DNA from: Minwuia sp.
Lineage (GTDB): Bacteria > Pseudomonadota > Alphaproteobacteria > Minwuiales > Minwuiaceae
DNA: 64,000 nt
Direction: 5' to 3'
Assembly (NCBI GenBank): GCA_029213165.1
Contig: JARGNO010000017.1
Span: 1-64,000, forward strand
The notes beneath the pieces are model-generated. The model did no database searches. It was not told the DNA's origin and was given only the letters and a program-made list of their open reading frames with translations. The position numbers and the translations under genes are program-made. The number at the start of each line of letters is the position of its first letter. The stretch's first letter is position 1. Below, in pieces: positions 33,733-43,542 of this stretch.

Positions 33733-33830
33733 CGCGCTATTCCCCTGCCACAGAAAGCCTGATTGATCAGACCATCATCGCGCGGCGACGGGGTCGGGTC
33801 CAGTTCCGGGAGGGAAATTCGAAAGGGGAC

Positions 33831-33872
33831 GGGGAGCATGTCGCGAGGGGGGGAGGGAGAGACATGCTCCCC
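33831..33872 (-). ncRNA. Candidate small RNA: perfect stem-loop with C-rich loop
   Basis: The perfect 12-bp inverted repeat GGGGAGCATGTC (33831-33842) and GACATGCTCCCC (33861-33872) encloses 18 bases. Read on the minus strand the loop is TCTCCCTCCCCCCCTCGC, an anti-Shine-Dalgarno-like C-rich loop. A second short hairpin, GGTCT-CCCCA-AGACC, lies about 20 bases upstream on that strand. Hairpins with CCUCC-type loops are known as stress small RNAs in alphaproteobacteria. No U-tract follows, so it is not a normal terminator for tamB. Confidence 0.4.
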
Positions 33873-34003
33873 GCACCAGTCATGGTCTTGGGGAGACCGG
33901 TCGCCCGATGTACTGAACTGCAGGCAACTCTGATCCTGTTACGCCGCGTGGCAGGGTTCGGATCACCAGTCTCGGCATTCGCCGAATTTTTCTCATGGAT
34001 GGT

Positions 34004-37000
34004 TCAGTAGCGCCGTTCCCAGGTCAGGCCCGTGCTGCCGCCGCCGCCGCGGCCGACCTCGGCATCCACCTTCAGGTTCGGCAACACATCGATCTCCACG
34101 ACAACGCTCCCGGCCTCCGAATCCAGCGATTGCTTGGCACCGACATAGACCCCCTCGCGCACATACCGACCGACGGCTACAGAACCGGAGGAGTCGGGGT
34201 CTGCCCCTTCCTCCACCCGCAGGACGTCCAGGCCAACAGCCTCCCGCAGCTTGTCAGTGGCGCCGCTGCCGCCGTTGGTCAGGGTATTGATGCTCTGCGC
34301 AAGCTGGATCGCCTCCAGCGGGCTCATGGATTGGGCCGACTTGTCGAACAGCAGGCGCGGCAGCACCTCGTCCTCCGGCAATTCGGGGGTCGAGGAGAAC
34401 GCGATATCCGGCTTCGCCGGGCTGCCGGAAATGCTGATGGTGCCCTCCAGGTCACCGCTCTGACGGGTCAGGGCGATGTTGAACCGGGGCTGCATGTCCC
34501 CGGTAAGCCCGATCTCCCCGGTCGAGACCTGAAAATCCTTGCCGAGCAGCGAAAGATGGCCGCGTACCACGCCGATGTTCACGTCGACCTGCGGCTCCGG
34601 CAGGCGGCCCCTTACCGTGACCGTGCCGCTCCATTCACTGTCCAGGCCCCGCCCACGCACGAACAGGCGTCCGGGCGCATCAATGACCACATCAAGTGCC
34701 ACGGGCAGTTCATCCGCAGGTTCCTCCCCGCCATCACCGGCCGGTGCGGCATCAGCATCCCCAGCCAACGCGATATCGACCACGCTGGGTGGCAGATTGT
34801 CGGTGATGAGCCGGATCTCGCCCTCATCGATCGTCGTCCGGTTCACGACCTGCACCAGACTGCCATCCCAGGTCACATCCGTGTTGCCGGAGACAAGGAT
34901 CGTCGCTTCCTCCCGACTGACCGCACGCAGCCGGTCGAGCGAGACCTTCACACTGGCCTTGCGGTCAGCACCCAGCAGCCGTGCCGTGCCGCTGCCACTG
35001 ACACTTCCGCCGGATGGATCAACCGCAGAAAGCTCCAGTTCCCCCTCACCGCTGTCGGCAAAGCCGGTGGTCAGGGTCAAACGCTCCAGGATCGTGCCAG
35101 TCAGCAGGTTCTCGTATCGGCCATCCGTGATCGCGACGTTGCCCCGCATGACCGGTGTTCCGACCGTGCCGGAAATATCCACGGCAATGCTGGCCGAGCC
35201 TTCAAGCAGGTGATCCCCCTCCGGCAGCAACTGCATCAACCTGGCCAGGCTGCCCTGCCAGTCGATGCTGCCCTGCAGCGCGCCACCGGGCGCAGGTTCC
35301 GGCAGGAATGTCCCCTGACCCTGTCGAACACCGGCGGTGATCTCGGCCAGAAGCGGCGTTTCGAATGGACCCGAGATACTGGTCCTGGCCCGTGCCGTCT
35401 CACCATTCCAGTTGGCGTCGAGCGCGATGTTGAAACGCGCGCCGATCTCGTCGCCCGGGGGCTGCAGATCATTGACCTGCATTGAAACCCTGGCCTTCTC
35501 ACCGGCAGCAGTACTGTCAAATCGGATATCCGCCGCCAACATGCCCTGCACCCCGCCAATACCGCCGATCGCGGCCAGCGGTCCCAGCGGCAGGGCACTG
35601 ACCCGGGCCGTGGCATCCAGCAGGTCCGCAGCGTATCGCGCGTCAGCCACGACTTCACCGCCGAAGGATGTTCCCAGACGCAGTCCGGCCAGGACAATGG
35701 TTTCGCCAATCCGGAGGCTGAAGGGCTGCAGGGCCTCGATGGCCGCATCGTCGCTTTCCAGCCGCAGGTTTCCGACATCGATCTTCGGACCTTCCGGATC
35801 ACTCAGGTCCGCCAGGACGCTGGCTGTCAGGTGCGCAGGCTCCGGCGCAGTGGCAGACAGGGTGAGGTCGATGCTCGGGCGCGAGAAGCTGCCGCCAATC
35901 CGGGCTTCCGCCTTCTCGATCCGTGCGCCATCCGCCCGGATGTCCTGTATCGTCAGGTCACCCCGCATCGCGGGACTGTCGGACAGCAGTGACGCGACAT
36001 GCATGGTCAGGTGGATATCCGACAGACTGACGCCTGCATCGGCGGCTTCCAGTCGCTTCAGGGTCACACCGATATCGGCGCCATGGTCACCCGCCTCCGG
36101 CGCCAGGGCGACAGTCGCATCCAATGCCCCCGCGAGGGGAACGCCAAACAGGGCGGCGACACGCGAAAGCTCATCACTGGTCGCTGCCAGATTGGCACGA
36201 TAGCCCGGGGTCGCGAGATCGGCGGATGCCGTACCCTCCAGCTTCAATCCGGCAAGCGACGCGGCAAGCGACTTCAGTTCGGCGCGCTGGAAGCCATCTC
36301 CCATGGCGAACCGCAGATCGACATCCAGCGCTTCATCTCCCCACTGACCGTCCAGGCTCAGACTTCCCGCCGGGTTGGTGGCCAGATCGCTGACGTCATA
36401 GTCCAGCGAAGGCGACATGAGGATGATGTCACCACTGCCGACAGAGACCAGTTCCAGTCTGCCAACCGCACGTGGCGCATCTGCAGTGCCGGAAACCCTG
36501 CCGCGCAGGCGGATGGGGCCTTCCACCAGCACATCGTCAGGCAACAGGCCACCCGGCACCACAGGCATGTCGAGCGCGTAGTCTCCCTTCACCGAACCCT
36601 GGGCATCCAGTCCCGCGTCGACGGTCAGCCGTGGCCCGGCCGTTACGGAAACCGCCAGGTCAAGCATTGCCGCCCCCGCCGCAAGTGGTTTCGCGACGGC
36701 CGCAAGCCTTACCCCCGATCCGACAGCCGACTGGACCATCCCGTCGATGAAGGACAGGTCCGTCAGGTCGCCTGACAGCCGGACCTCGCCACCACCATCC
36801 GGAACCACGCCGTCAGCGGTAACACGCAGTCGCGCACTGCCCTGGCGCAAGGCCGAATCCGCGCCGGGCAATTTCGAGAGTTCCGGCACCAGCAGCACCA
36901 GTTCCGCATCCAGCTTGGGGTCCGGCAGAGATGTCGCGACGTCGCCAGACAGGCCGAACGCCGCCGCTGTCAGATCCAGCCCCGTGACACTGACCTGCTC

Positions 37001-38371
37001 CGCCCCCGCCAAGACATGCGCCGTCAGCTGCGGCGACGATCCAAGCATGTCGTTCAGCGCCGGATCACCCAGAGAGGGTTCCACCACATCGACCGCAACA
37101 TCTCCGTCGAAGTCAGCGCCCTTCAGCCCCCCTGTGACCTTCAGCCTGACGGCAGCTGCGCCCATGGTTTCGAACGCGGGTTGCATGAGTTCTGCGGCAA
37201 CCGAGAGATCGGGACTGTCCAGAAGACCACTGACCTCGGCCCTGATCCGGGCGGCATCAAAGGTTGCGCCAGCCAGCAGGGCATCCAGCGCCGGGTGTCG
37301 ATGGACATCCACGACGGTACCGAGATTGACCGTTCCGGCATCGAGATCAACCGATCCACTGGCGCTGAGCGTGGCGGAAGCCGTCGAAAGCTCCAGCCGG
37401 GAAACCTGCACCTGGGTTTCATCCGCGCCACGCGCCGAAAGATGAAACGGGATCGTCTCACCGGTCAGGTCGGTCGGCACAGGCGCCGCCGCCAGCAGGT
37501 TGGCAACACCGTCCGCATCCAGCGCCCATCCCGTCGCCGGATCAGCACTGAGTTGCAGGCCCAGCAGCAGGTCGGCAACCCGCTCCACAGTCAGTGAGAT
37601 ATCCACTGCGGCGGAACCAAAGGGGCCACCGCCCTCCACAATCAGGTGCAGGCGTTCATCTGTGGTGATCCCAAGCGGCTCCGCCATCGGTGCAAGGACG
37701 GGCAGGTCGGCGGCCATCGCGATCTGCGATTTCCGTGTCGCGAAATCCAGGGCCACATCCACCCGCGCGTAGCTTGCCTTCAGGTCCAGCGGCTCGACAT
37801 TCAGCGCGATACGCTGGTCCTTGTCCGCGTCGCGCACGGAGCCATTGATCGAGAACTGCGCGCCACCCGGCACCAGGTCGCCCCCCAGCGACAACACATC
37901 GACGCGCAGCAAGTCCAGCCGCACAGGCAGCGGCGCACGCGGCCATTCGAAGGATTCGAGAAGGGGCGTCGGATCATCCGGCTCCGGTTCTGCCGGCGCA
38001 CTGCTGGCCGGGGCGCGCGCGACATCAATATGCGCGACGGTCAGGCTCTCGACAGTCAGCGCACCACCCAGCAACGCCGCCAGATCCCAGTCCAGCGCCA
38101 GATCGTCCAGCGTCAGCCAGGTGCCCTGCGCATCCGCGATCTCGAGATGGCCGAGGCGGATCACGCCATCGGATTCCCTGCGAAAGCCACTGCCGGACAC
38201 CTGCAGTTCGCCCGGCGTGCTGGCCGCCGCTAGGCCCTGATCCAGCGCAGCGGTCCAGGTATCCTCCCCGGCAACCTCCAGAAACCAGAACAGGCCGACG
38301 AGAACCAGCAGGACCGGCGTCAGCAATACCGCCAGCGACCAGAGCAGGATCTTGCGCACGTGACGCAGCAT
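34004..38371 (-). CDS. tamB: TamB inner-membrane translocation/assembly and lipid-transport protein
   Basis: 1455 residues. One N-terminal membrane anchor (about residues 8-33, LLWSLAVLLTPVLLVLVGLF) is followed by a very long periplasmic region of repeated beta-strands with the AsmA/TamB character. The C-terminal DUF490 domain includes GHLSLLGKDFQVSTGEIGL and ends in the aromatic TWERRY. TamB bridges inner and outer membranes and works with TamA in outer-membrane protein assembly and phospholipid transport. Its start shares one base with the tamA stop, so the two are coupled. The length is within family range, at the long end. Confidence 0.93.
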   Translation of the reverse strand: MLRHVRKILLWSLAVLLTPVLLVLVGLFWFLEVAGEDTWTAALDQGLAAASTPGELQVSGSGFRRESDGVIRLGHLEIADAQGTWLTLDDLALDWDLAALLGGALTVESLTVAHIDVARAPASSAPAEPEPDDPTPLLESFEWPRAPLPVRLDLLRVDVLSLGGDLVPGGAQFSINGSVRDADKDQRIALNVEPLDLKASYARVDVALDFATRKSQIAMAADLPVLAPMAEPLGITTDERLHLIVEGGGPFGSAAVDISLTVERVADLLLGLQLSADPATGWALDADGVANLLAAAPVPTDLTGETIPFHLSARGADETQVQVSRLELSTASATLSASGSVDLDAGTVNLGTVVDVHRHPALDALLAGATFDAARIRAEVSGLLDSPDLSVAAELMQPAFETMGAAAVRLKVTGGLKGADFDGDVAVDVVEPSLGDPALNDMLGSSPQLTAHVLAGAEQVSVTGLDLTAAAFGLSGDVATSLPDPKLDAELVLLVPELSKLPGADSALRQGSARLRVTADGVVPDGGGEVRLSGDLTDLSFIDGMVQSAVGSGVRLAAVAKPLAAGAAMLDLAVSVTAGPRLTVDAGLDAQGSVKGDYALDMPVVPGGLLPDDVLVEGPIRLRGRVSGTADAPRAVGRLELVSVGSGDIILMSPSLDYDVSDLATNPAGSLSLDGQWGDEALDVDLRFAMGDGFQRAELKSLAASLAGLKLEGTASADLATPGYRANLAATSDELSRVAALFGVPLAGALDATVALAPEAGDHGADIGVTLKRLEAADAGVSLSDIHLTMHVASLLSDSPAMRGDLTIQDIRADGARIEKAEARIGGSFSRPSIDLTLSATAPEPAHLTASVLADLSDPEGPKIDVGNLRLESDDAAIEALQPFSLRIGETIVLAGLRLGTSFGGEVVADARYAADLLDATARVSALPLGPLAAIGGIGGVQGMLAADIRFDSTAAGEKARVSMQVNDLQPPGDEIGARFNIALDANWNGETARARTSISGPFETPLLAEITAGVRQGQGTFLPEPAPGGALQGSIDWQGSLARLMQLLPEGDHLLEGSASIAVDISGTVGTPVMRGNVAITDGRYENLLTGTILERLTLTTGFADSGEGELELSAVDPSGGSVSGSGTARLLGADRKASVKVSLDRLRAVSREEATILVSGNTDVTWDGSLVQVVNRTTIDEGEIRLITDNLPPSVVDIALAGDADAAPAGDGGEEPADELPVALDVVIDAPGRLFVRGRGLDSEWSGTVTVRGRLPEPQVDVNIGVVRGHLSLLGKDFQVSTGEIGLTGDMQPRFNIALTRQSGDLEGTISISGSPAKPDIAFSSTPELPEDEVLPRLLFDKSAQSMSPLEAIQLAQSINTLTNGGSGATDKLREAVGLDVLRVEEGADPDSSGSVAVGRYVREGVYVGAKQSLDSEAGSVVVEIDVLPNLKVDAEVGRGGGGSTGLTWERRY

Positions 38372-40239
38372 CAGAACGCCTGTCCCAGGCTGATGTAGAA
38401 CTCGAAGAAACTGTCGCCTGCGCGGCGGCGCAGCGGGAAGGCCAGATCAAAGCGGATCGGGCCGACCGGACTGTAATAGCGCAGCCCGCCGCCGACACCG
38501 ACGTTCACCCTTTCCTTGAAGTTCGGGAAGGGTTCCTCCTCCACCACACCGGCATCGACAAAGGTCACGAAACCAAAGCTGTCGGTCACCTTGATGCGCG
38601 CCTCCAGCCCCGTCTCGACCAGGAAACGGCCGCCGGTTTCATCGCCCAGATCAACCGGAGAGATGGAACGGAAACCGAAACCGCGCACGGAACTGCCACC
38701 GCCAGCAAACAGAAGCTGGTTCACCGGCACATCCTCCAGATCACCACTGAGGATGGAAGAGACCCGTGCGCGGGAGGCAAGCACCAGACCATCGTCGCCG
38801 ATGACCGGCAGGTAATAGGAACCACCGGCTGAAACCGATCCGAAATAGGTCGGCGAGCCGTCGTTGAGTCCCATGTACGGCGTCGCGGACAAGAAGAGCT
38901 TGTGGCCCCGCGTCGCGTTCAGGGGATCATTGGTACGCACCTGGCGCGCGGTCAGCGGCAAACCGACCAGGTAAGCGGTGTCACTCTCAACATCGGTTTC
39001 CGTCGCCGAGACGCTGCCCTTGATCGCGCCGCTGACGGTCCAGCCGCCTTCCAGACCCGTGCGCATTCCGACCTGCACCTCGGCAGCCTGTTCGTCGAAG
39101 GCATCGTCGAAGGTATTGCGAAGCTCCGCGCCCTCGAAGACCGTCCAGCGCGCCGCCGGATACCGCGGGCGCGAAAGTTCGGCGGAAAGTTTCTGCTCAT
39201 CCAGCGACAGGTCCAGCTCGGTGCGCAGGTCTTCTGCCCGGCCGAACAGGTTGCGGTGTCGCCAACCGGCCCGGACACCGGGCCCCCGGTCCGTGTCATA
39301 GCGCACGCTGCCACTGATGGATTTCGCCTTGGCCCCCGTTGCCTTCACCGTCACCGGCTGCGGGCCATCCTCCAGGTTCCGGGTCGGCTCATGCTCCGGC
39401 AGGCGCACACTGACGGTCTTGAACAGGCCCGTGCCCGCCATCCTGTCCTGCAACTGGTTGAGTTCGGAGCGCGCAACGGGCGCATCCTTGTCCCAGGTGA
39501 TCATGCCCCGCAGGTAATCCTGCTCGACCCCCGTCTCCCCCTCGATGATCACATCGCCATAGGTGATGTAGGGGCCACTGCGAAAGGTGACCGTGACGTC
39601 GAGTGTGCCGGATTCGCTGTTGGCCCGGGCAACGCGTGAATCGAACGCCGCATGCGGAAACCCGTGTTCCTGCAGGTAAGTGACGATACGCGCTTCCGAT
39701 TCCACGATGCTCTCGCCATCTGCGACGACGCCGGGTGGCATTTCAGCCGTGGCATCCAGCACGGCCGCTTCCGGCAGGGTCGGGCGGACCTTGCGGAAGG
39801 CAACGCTGTAGCTGCCGATCATGAACAGCGTCCCCGGTTCTGCCCTGAACGTCACGGCGGGTGAGGCACCGTCCGTAACATTGGTGGTCACCTTCGCGTC
39901 ATAGAACCCACTGGCCCGCAGGATGCGCTGCAACTCCCCGATGTCGCCATCCGCCCGGCGTTGGAGCGCGGCAGTGCTGCGAACGCCCCGGGATTGCAAG
40001 GTGAAGGTCTTCAGTACACCGCGTGCAATCTCGTCCAGCCCCATGTCACCGGGCAGCCCGTCGATCCGTGCGGTGTAGGTAACGTCACCCAGCCTGGTCT
40101 TCTGCGCCGCCTCGTCTTCGCCAATGATCTGATCCAGGCCAACCGTTTCACAGCCACCAAGCATGGCCAGAACCAGAAACAGCCCCAGGATGCGTGTGAG
40201 ACCCGGCAGTCTGAATGTCAGGCTGGATAGCGGAATCAG
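38371..40239 (-). CDS. tamA: TamA-type Omp85 outer-membrane protein, probable lipoprotein from a CTG start
   Basis: 622 residues if started at CTG 40239. POTRA-like domains fill about residues 55-330, and a 16-strand Omp85 barrel ends in FEFYISLGQAF, with the terminal phenylalanine of the BamA signal. The first ATG (40164) would leave the meaningless N-terminus MLGGCET. Reading upstream in frame gives LTFRLPGLTRILGLFLVLAM before LGGC, a complete lipoprotein signal with a lipobox. No ATG, GTG or TTG exists in that frame before the stop at 40252, but CTG 40239 has GGAG six bases upstream (ATT 40236 is an alternative). A TATAAT box lies upstream at 40312. Coupled to tamB. Confidence 0.88.
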   Translation of the reverse strand: MIPLSSLTFRLPGLTRILGLFLVLAMLGGCETVGLDQIIGEDEAAQKTRLGDVTYTARIDGLPGDMGLDEIARGVLKTFTLQSRGVRSTAALQRRADGDIGELQRILRASGFYDAKVTTNVTDGASPAVTFRAEPGTLFMIGSYSVAFRKVRPTLPEAAVLDATAEMPPGVVADGESIVESEARIVTYLQEHGFPHAAFDSRVARANSESGTLDVTVTFRSGPYITYGDVIIEGETGVEQDYLRGMITWDKDAPVARSELNQLQDRMAGTGLFKTVSVRLPEHEPTRNLEDGPQPVTVKATGAKAKSISGSVRYDTDRGPGVRAGWRHRNLFGRAEDLRTELDLSLDEQKLSAELSRPRYPAARWTVFEGAELRNTFDDAFDEQAAEVQVGMRTGLEGGWTVSGAIKGSVSATETDVESDTAYLVGLPLTARQVRTNDPLNATRGHKLFLSATPYMGLNDGSPTYFGSVSAGGSYYLPVIGDDGLVLASRARVSSILSGDLEDVPVNQLLFAGGGSSVRGFGFRSISPVDLGDETGGRFLVETGLEARIKVTDSFGFVTFVDAGVVEEEPFPNFKERVNVGVGGGLRYYSPVGPIRFDLAFPLRRRAGDSFFEFYISLGQAF

Positions 40240-40311
40240 GAAAATCTCCAGTCAATCTGCCGACAGGAAGACTGCCGGGAATGGTTCGGGGCGTGGCGCC
40301 GTCACATCGTG

Positions 40312-40317
40312 ATTATA
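40312..40317 (-). promoter_or_regulatory. Candidate -10 box of the tamA-tamB operon
   Basis: A perfect TATAAT is read on the minus strand at 40317-40312, in a GC-rich setting, about 73 bases before the proposed CTG start of tamA and after the end of the flavodoxin-like gene. No good -35 hexamer is at 16-18 bases, so the box may depend on an activator. Confidence 0.4.
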
Positions 40318-40393
40318 TACCTGCGTCGCAAGGTCTTGTGCGGATGCAGCGACCGAACGCCTCAGAAGTCACAATCCTGCAACAGGGTCAGGC

Positions 40394-40864
40394 TCAGAAG
40401 ACCCCGGCCTCCAGCCCCGCCGCGACCAGCATCCCGAGATCGCGACACTGGTCCACGAACGCCTCATCCCAGTCGCCGCGACAGACCAACGGATCCTGAA
40501 CGGCCTTCCAGCGCAGGCCGGTGGTGATGGTCTCCACCGCACGGCAAGTCCCTGTACCATCATGTCCGGCGCGGACCAGCAGCGCGAATGGCCGACCCTG
40601 GGTTTCCTCCAGGCACGGATAATAGCAGCGGTCGAAGAAGTCCTTCAGCGCGCCACTCATGTAGCCCAGGTTTTCGGTGGTCATCAGGATGACAGCCCCG
40701 GCACGAAGCACGTGCGCCGGTTCCGTGTCGAAGGGTGACCGGCAGTCGATGGCGATGCCTTCGATGTCCTGATGCGACGCCCCCGCCACCAGCGCATCGC
40801 GCAGCCGCGCCGTGTTCGGCGAAGGTGCGTGGGCGACGATCAGCAGGTTCTTGCTGTCAGCCAT
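40394..40864 (-). CDS. Flavodoxin-like NAD(P)H-dependent FMN oxidoreductase
   Basis: 156 residues with a flavodoxin fold. The FMN phosphate loop is VAHAPSPNTARLRDAL (residues 10-25), and the isoalloxazine loop is MTTENLGYMSGALKDFFDR near residue 62-80, as in NADPH-dependent FMN reductases. Such proteins reduce quinones or FMN. It is short but complete (AGLEAGVF at the end). Its start overlaps the ppdK 3' end by eight bases on the same strand, so it could be the last gene of the glyQ-glyS-ppdK operon. The role is unknown. Confidence 0.8.
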   Translation of the reverse strand: MADSKNLLIVAHAPSPNTARLRDALVAGASHQDIEGIAIDCRSPFDTEPAHVLRAGAVILMTTENLGYMSGALKDFFDRCYYPCLEETQGRPFALLVRAGHDGTGTCRAVETITTGLRWKAVQDPLVCRGDWDEAFVDQCRDLGMLVAAGLEAGVF

Positions 40865-43538
40865 CCTTCTCCGGCGCGCTCTTCAGCGTTGCCTGCGCCG
40901 CCGCCAGCCGGGCAATCGGAACCCTGAACGGCGAACAGGAGACATAGTCGAGCGCGACCGCCTCACAGAAATGGATCGATGCCGGATCACCGCCATGCTC
41001 GCCGCAGATCCCGAGCTTGATGTCCGGGCGGGTCTTGCGGCCACGCTCTGCGGCGATCTCGACCAGTTCACCGACACCATCGGTATCCAGACTGACGAAC
41101 GGGTCCTTGGGCAGGATGCCCTGCCCGACATATTCGTCCAGGAAGGACGCCGCATCATCGCGACTGATGCCGAATGTGGTCTGGGTCAGGTCATTGGTGC
41201 CGAAGCTGAAGAAAGATGCGGACTCCGCGATGTCGGCGGCACGCAGCGCCGCGCGGGGCAGTTCGATCATGGTGCCGACCAGGTATTCCACCCGTGTACC
41301 ACCCTGTTCCGCATGGACGGCGGCAGCCACGCTGTCGATATGGGACTTCAGGATATCGATCTCCTGCCGGGTCGCGGCCAGCGGGATCATGATCTCCGGC
41401 GTCACCGCTTCCCCGAGTTCCTTCGCCACCAGATAAGCGGCTTCGAAGATCGCACGGGCCTGCATCTCGTAGATCTCAGGATACGAGATACCGAGGCGAC
41501 AGCCGCGATGGCCCAGCATCGGATTGAATTCATGCAGTTCGGCGGCACGGCGGCGCATCTGCTCCGATTCCACGTTCATGGCGGAGGCCACGGCCTCGAT
41601 CTCCTCATCGGATCGGGGCAGGAACTCGTGCAGTGGCGGGTCGAGCAACCTGATCGTGACCGGCAGTCCCGCCATGATGCGGAACAGTTCGACGAAGTCC
41701 GCCCGCTGCATCGGCAGGATGCGCGCCAGAGCCGCCTTCCGGCCCTCCAGCTTCTCCGACAGGATCATCTCCCGAACCGCCAGGATGCGGTCATCCTCGA
41801 AGAACATGTGCTCCGTGCGGCAAAGGCCGATCCCTTCCGCGCCGAACTCGCGGGCGGTGCGGGCATCATGCGGGGTCTCCGCATTCGCCCGGACCCGCAG
41901 CCGCCGGATCTTGTCCGCCCAGCCCATCAGGATACCGAAGTCACCGGACAGTTCCGGCTGGATCGTCGGCACCGAGCCGGCCATGACCTCGCCCGTCGCA
42001 CCGTCGATGGTCAGCATGTCGCCAGCATGGAAGGTACGGCCCAGCACCCGCATCTCCCCTACCTTGTGGTCGATGCGGATATGACCGGCACCGGACACAC
42101 AGGGACGCCCCATGCCACGCGCGACAACAGCTGCATGGCTGGTCATGCCACCGCGGCTGGTCAGGATGCCTTCGGCGGCGTGCATCCCGTGGATATCCTC
42201 CGGGCTCGTCTCCTCCCGCACCAGCATGACCTTCTCGCCCAGCTTGGCCTGCCGTTCAGCCTCATCAGCCGTGAAGACGATCCTGCCCGACGCGGCGCCG
42301 GGACTGGCGGGCAGTCCCTTGGCGATCACATCGCGCTCGGCGGACGGATCCAGGGTCGGATGCAGCAACTGGTCAAGTGATCCCGGCTCGATCCGCTTCA
42401 CGGCCTCGGTGTGGTCGATCAGACCTTCCTCCGCCATGTCCACGGCGATCTTCAGTGCGGCCTTTGCCGTACGCTTGCCGGAACGGGTCTGCAGCATCCA
42501 CAGCTTGCCCTGCTGCACCGTGAACTCGATGTCCTGCATGTCGCGGTAATGGGCCTCCAGCGACTTGTAGACCCTGACCAGCTCGGCGAAGACCTCGGGC
42601 AGGTTCTCCTCCAGCGACGGGGCTTCCTCGCCCGCCGCCTCCCGCGCCGCCTTCGTGATCAGTTGCGGTGTGCGGATACCGGCCACGACATCCTCACCCT
42701 GCGCATTCATCAGGTATTCACCGAAGAAGATGTTCTCCCCCGTCGAGGGATCGCGGGTGAAGGCGACACCGGTTGCCGACCCTTCACCCATGTTGCCGAA
42801 CACCATGGCCTGCACATTGACCGCCGTGCCCCACGCGGCCGGAATGTCGTGCAGTCGGCGATAGGTATTGGCGCGGTCATTCATCCACGACCCGAACACG
42901 GCACTCACCGCACCCCAGAGCTGATCCTCCGGGTCCTGCGGGAAGGGCTTGCCCGTGCCCTTCTGCACCTGTTCCTTGAACAGGCCGACAAGCTGTTCCA
43001 GATCCTCGACCGTCAGTTCGTTGTCGAGCCAGACGCCACGGGTCTCCTTGACGCTTTCCAGCAGATCCTCGAAGTCGCCATGATCGACGCCCAGAACCAC
43101 GTCACCGTACATCTGGATGAAGCGACGATAGCTGTCGAAGGCAAAGCGGCGGTCGCCGGAACGCTTGGCCAGCCCCTCCACCGTCACATCGTTCAGACCC
43201 AGGTTAAGGACGGTGTCCATCATGCCCGGCATCGACGCCCGCGCACCCGAGCGGACGGAGACCAGCAGCGGATTCGCCGCATCGCCGAACGCTGCTCCGA
43301 CAGTCTTCTCCACCACAGCCATGGCATCGCGCACCTGGGTGGCCAGTTCCGCCGGATAGCTCTGGTCATGGTCGTAGTACCAGGTGCAGACCTCTGTCGT
43401 GACGGTAAATCCCGGCGGAACAGGCAGGCCGAGATTGCTCATTTCCGCCAGGTTGGCACCCTTGCCGCCCAGCAGGTTGCGCATGTCCGCCCGGCCCTCA
43501 GCCGCGCCGTCGCCGAACGTGTATACCCACTTGCTCAT
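40857..43538 (-). CDS. ppdK: Pyruvate, phosphate dikinase
   Basis: 893 residues. The N-terminal ATP-grasp domain begins with TFGDGAAEGRADMRNLLGGKG. The phosphohistidine domain has GGMTSHAAVVARGMGRPCVS with the catalytic histidine, and the C-terminal PEP/pyruvate barrel contains GICGEHGGDP and FSFGTNDLTQTTFG. It interconverts pyruvate, ATP and Pi with PEP, AMP and PPi, supporting gluconeogenesis or PPi-linked glycolysis. ATG 43538 is chosen as the family start (MSKWVYTFG). The gene begins four bases after the glyS stop, and the glyQ-glyS-ppdK order recurs in alphaproteobacteria. Confidence 0.96.
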   Translation of the reverse strand: MSKWVYTFGDGAAEGRADMRNLLGGKGANLAEMSNLGLPVPPGFTVTTEVCTWYYDHDQSYPAELATQVRDAMAVVEKTVGAAFGDAANPLLVSVRSGARASMPGMMDTVLNLGLNDVTVEGLAKRSGDRRFAFDSYRRFIQMYGDVVLGVDHGDFEDLLESVKETRGVWLDNELTVEDLEQLVGLFKEQVQKGTGKPFPQDPEDQLWGAVSAVFGSWMNDRANTYRRLHDIPAAWGTAVNVQAMVFGNMGEGSATGVAFTRDPSTGENIFFGEYLMNAQGEDVVAGIRTPQLITKAAREAAGEEAPSLEENLPEVFAELVRVYKSLEAHYRDMQDIEFTVQQGKLWMLQTRSGKRTAKAALKIAVDMAEEGLIDHTEAVKRIEPGSLDQLLHPTLDPSAERDVIAKGLPASPGAASGRIVFTADEAERQAKLGEKVMLVREETSPEDIHGMHAAEGILTSRGGMTSHAAVVARGMGRPCVSGAGHIRIDHKVGEMRVLGRTFHAGDMLTIDGATGEVMAGSVPTIQPELSGDFGILMGWADKIRRLRVRANAETPHDARTAREFGAEGIGLCRTEHMFFEDDRILAVREMILSEKLEGRKAALARILPMQRADFVELFRIMAGLPVTIRLLDPPLHEFLPRSDEEIEAVASAMNVESEQMRRRAAELHEFNPMLGHRGCRLGISYPEIYEMQARAIFEAAYLVAKELGEAVTPEIMIPLAATRQEIDILKSHIDSVAAAVHAEQGGTRVEYLVGTMIELPRAALRAADIAESASFFSFGTNDLTQTTFGISRDDAASFLDEYVGQGILPKDPFVSLDTDGVGELVEIAAERGRKTRPDIKLGICGEHGGDPASIHFCEAVALDYVSCSPFRVPIARLAAAQATLKSAPEKDG

Positions 43539-43542
43539 CGCT

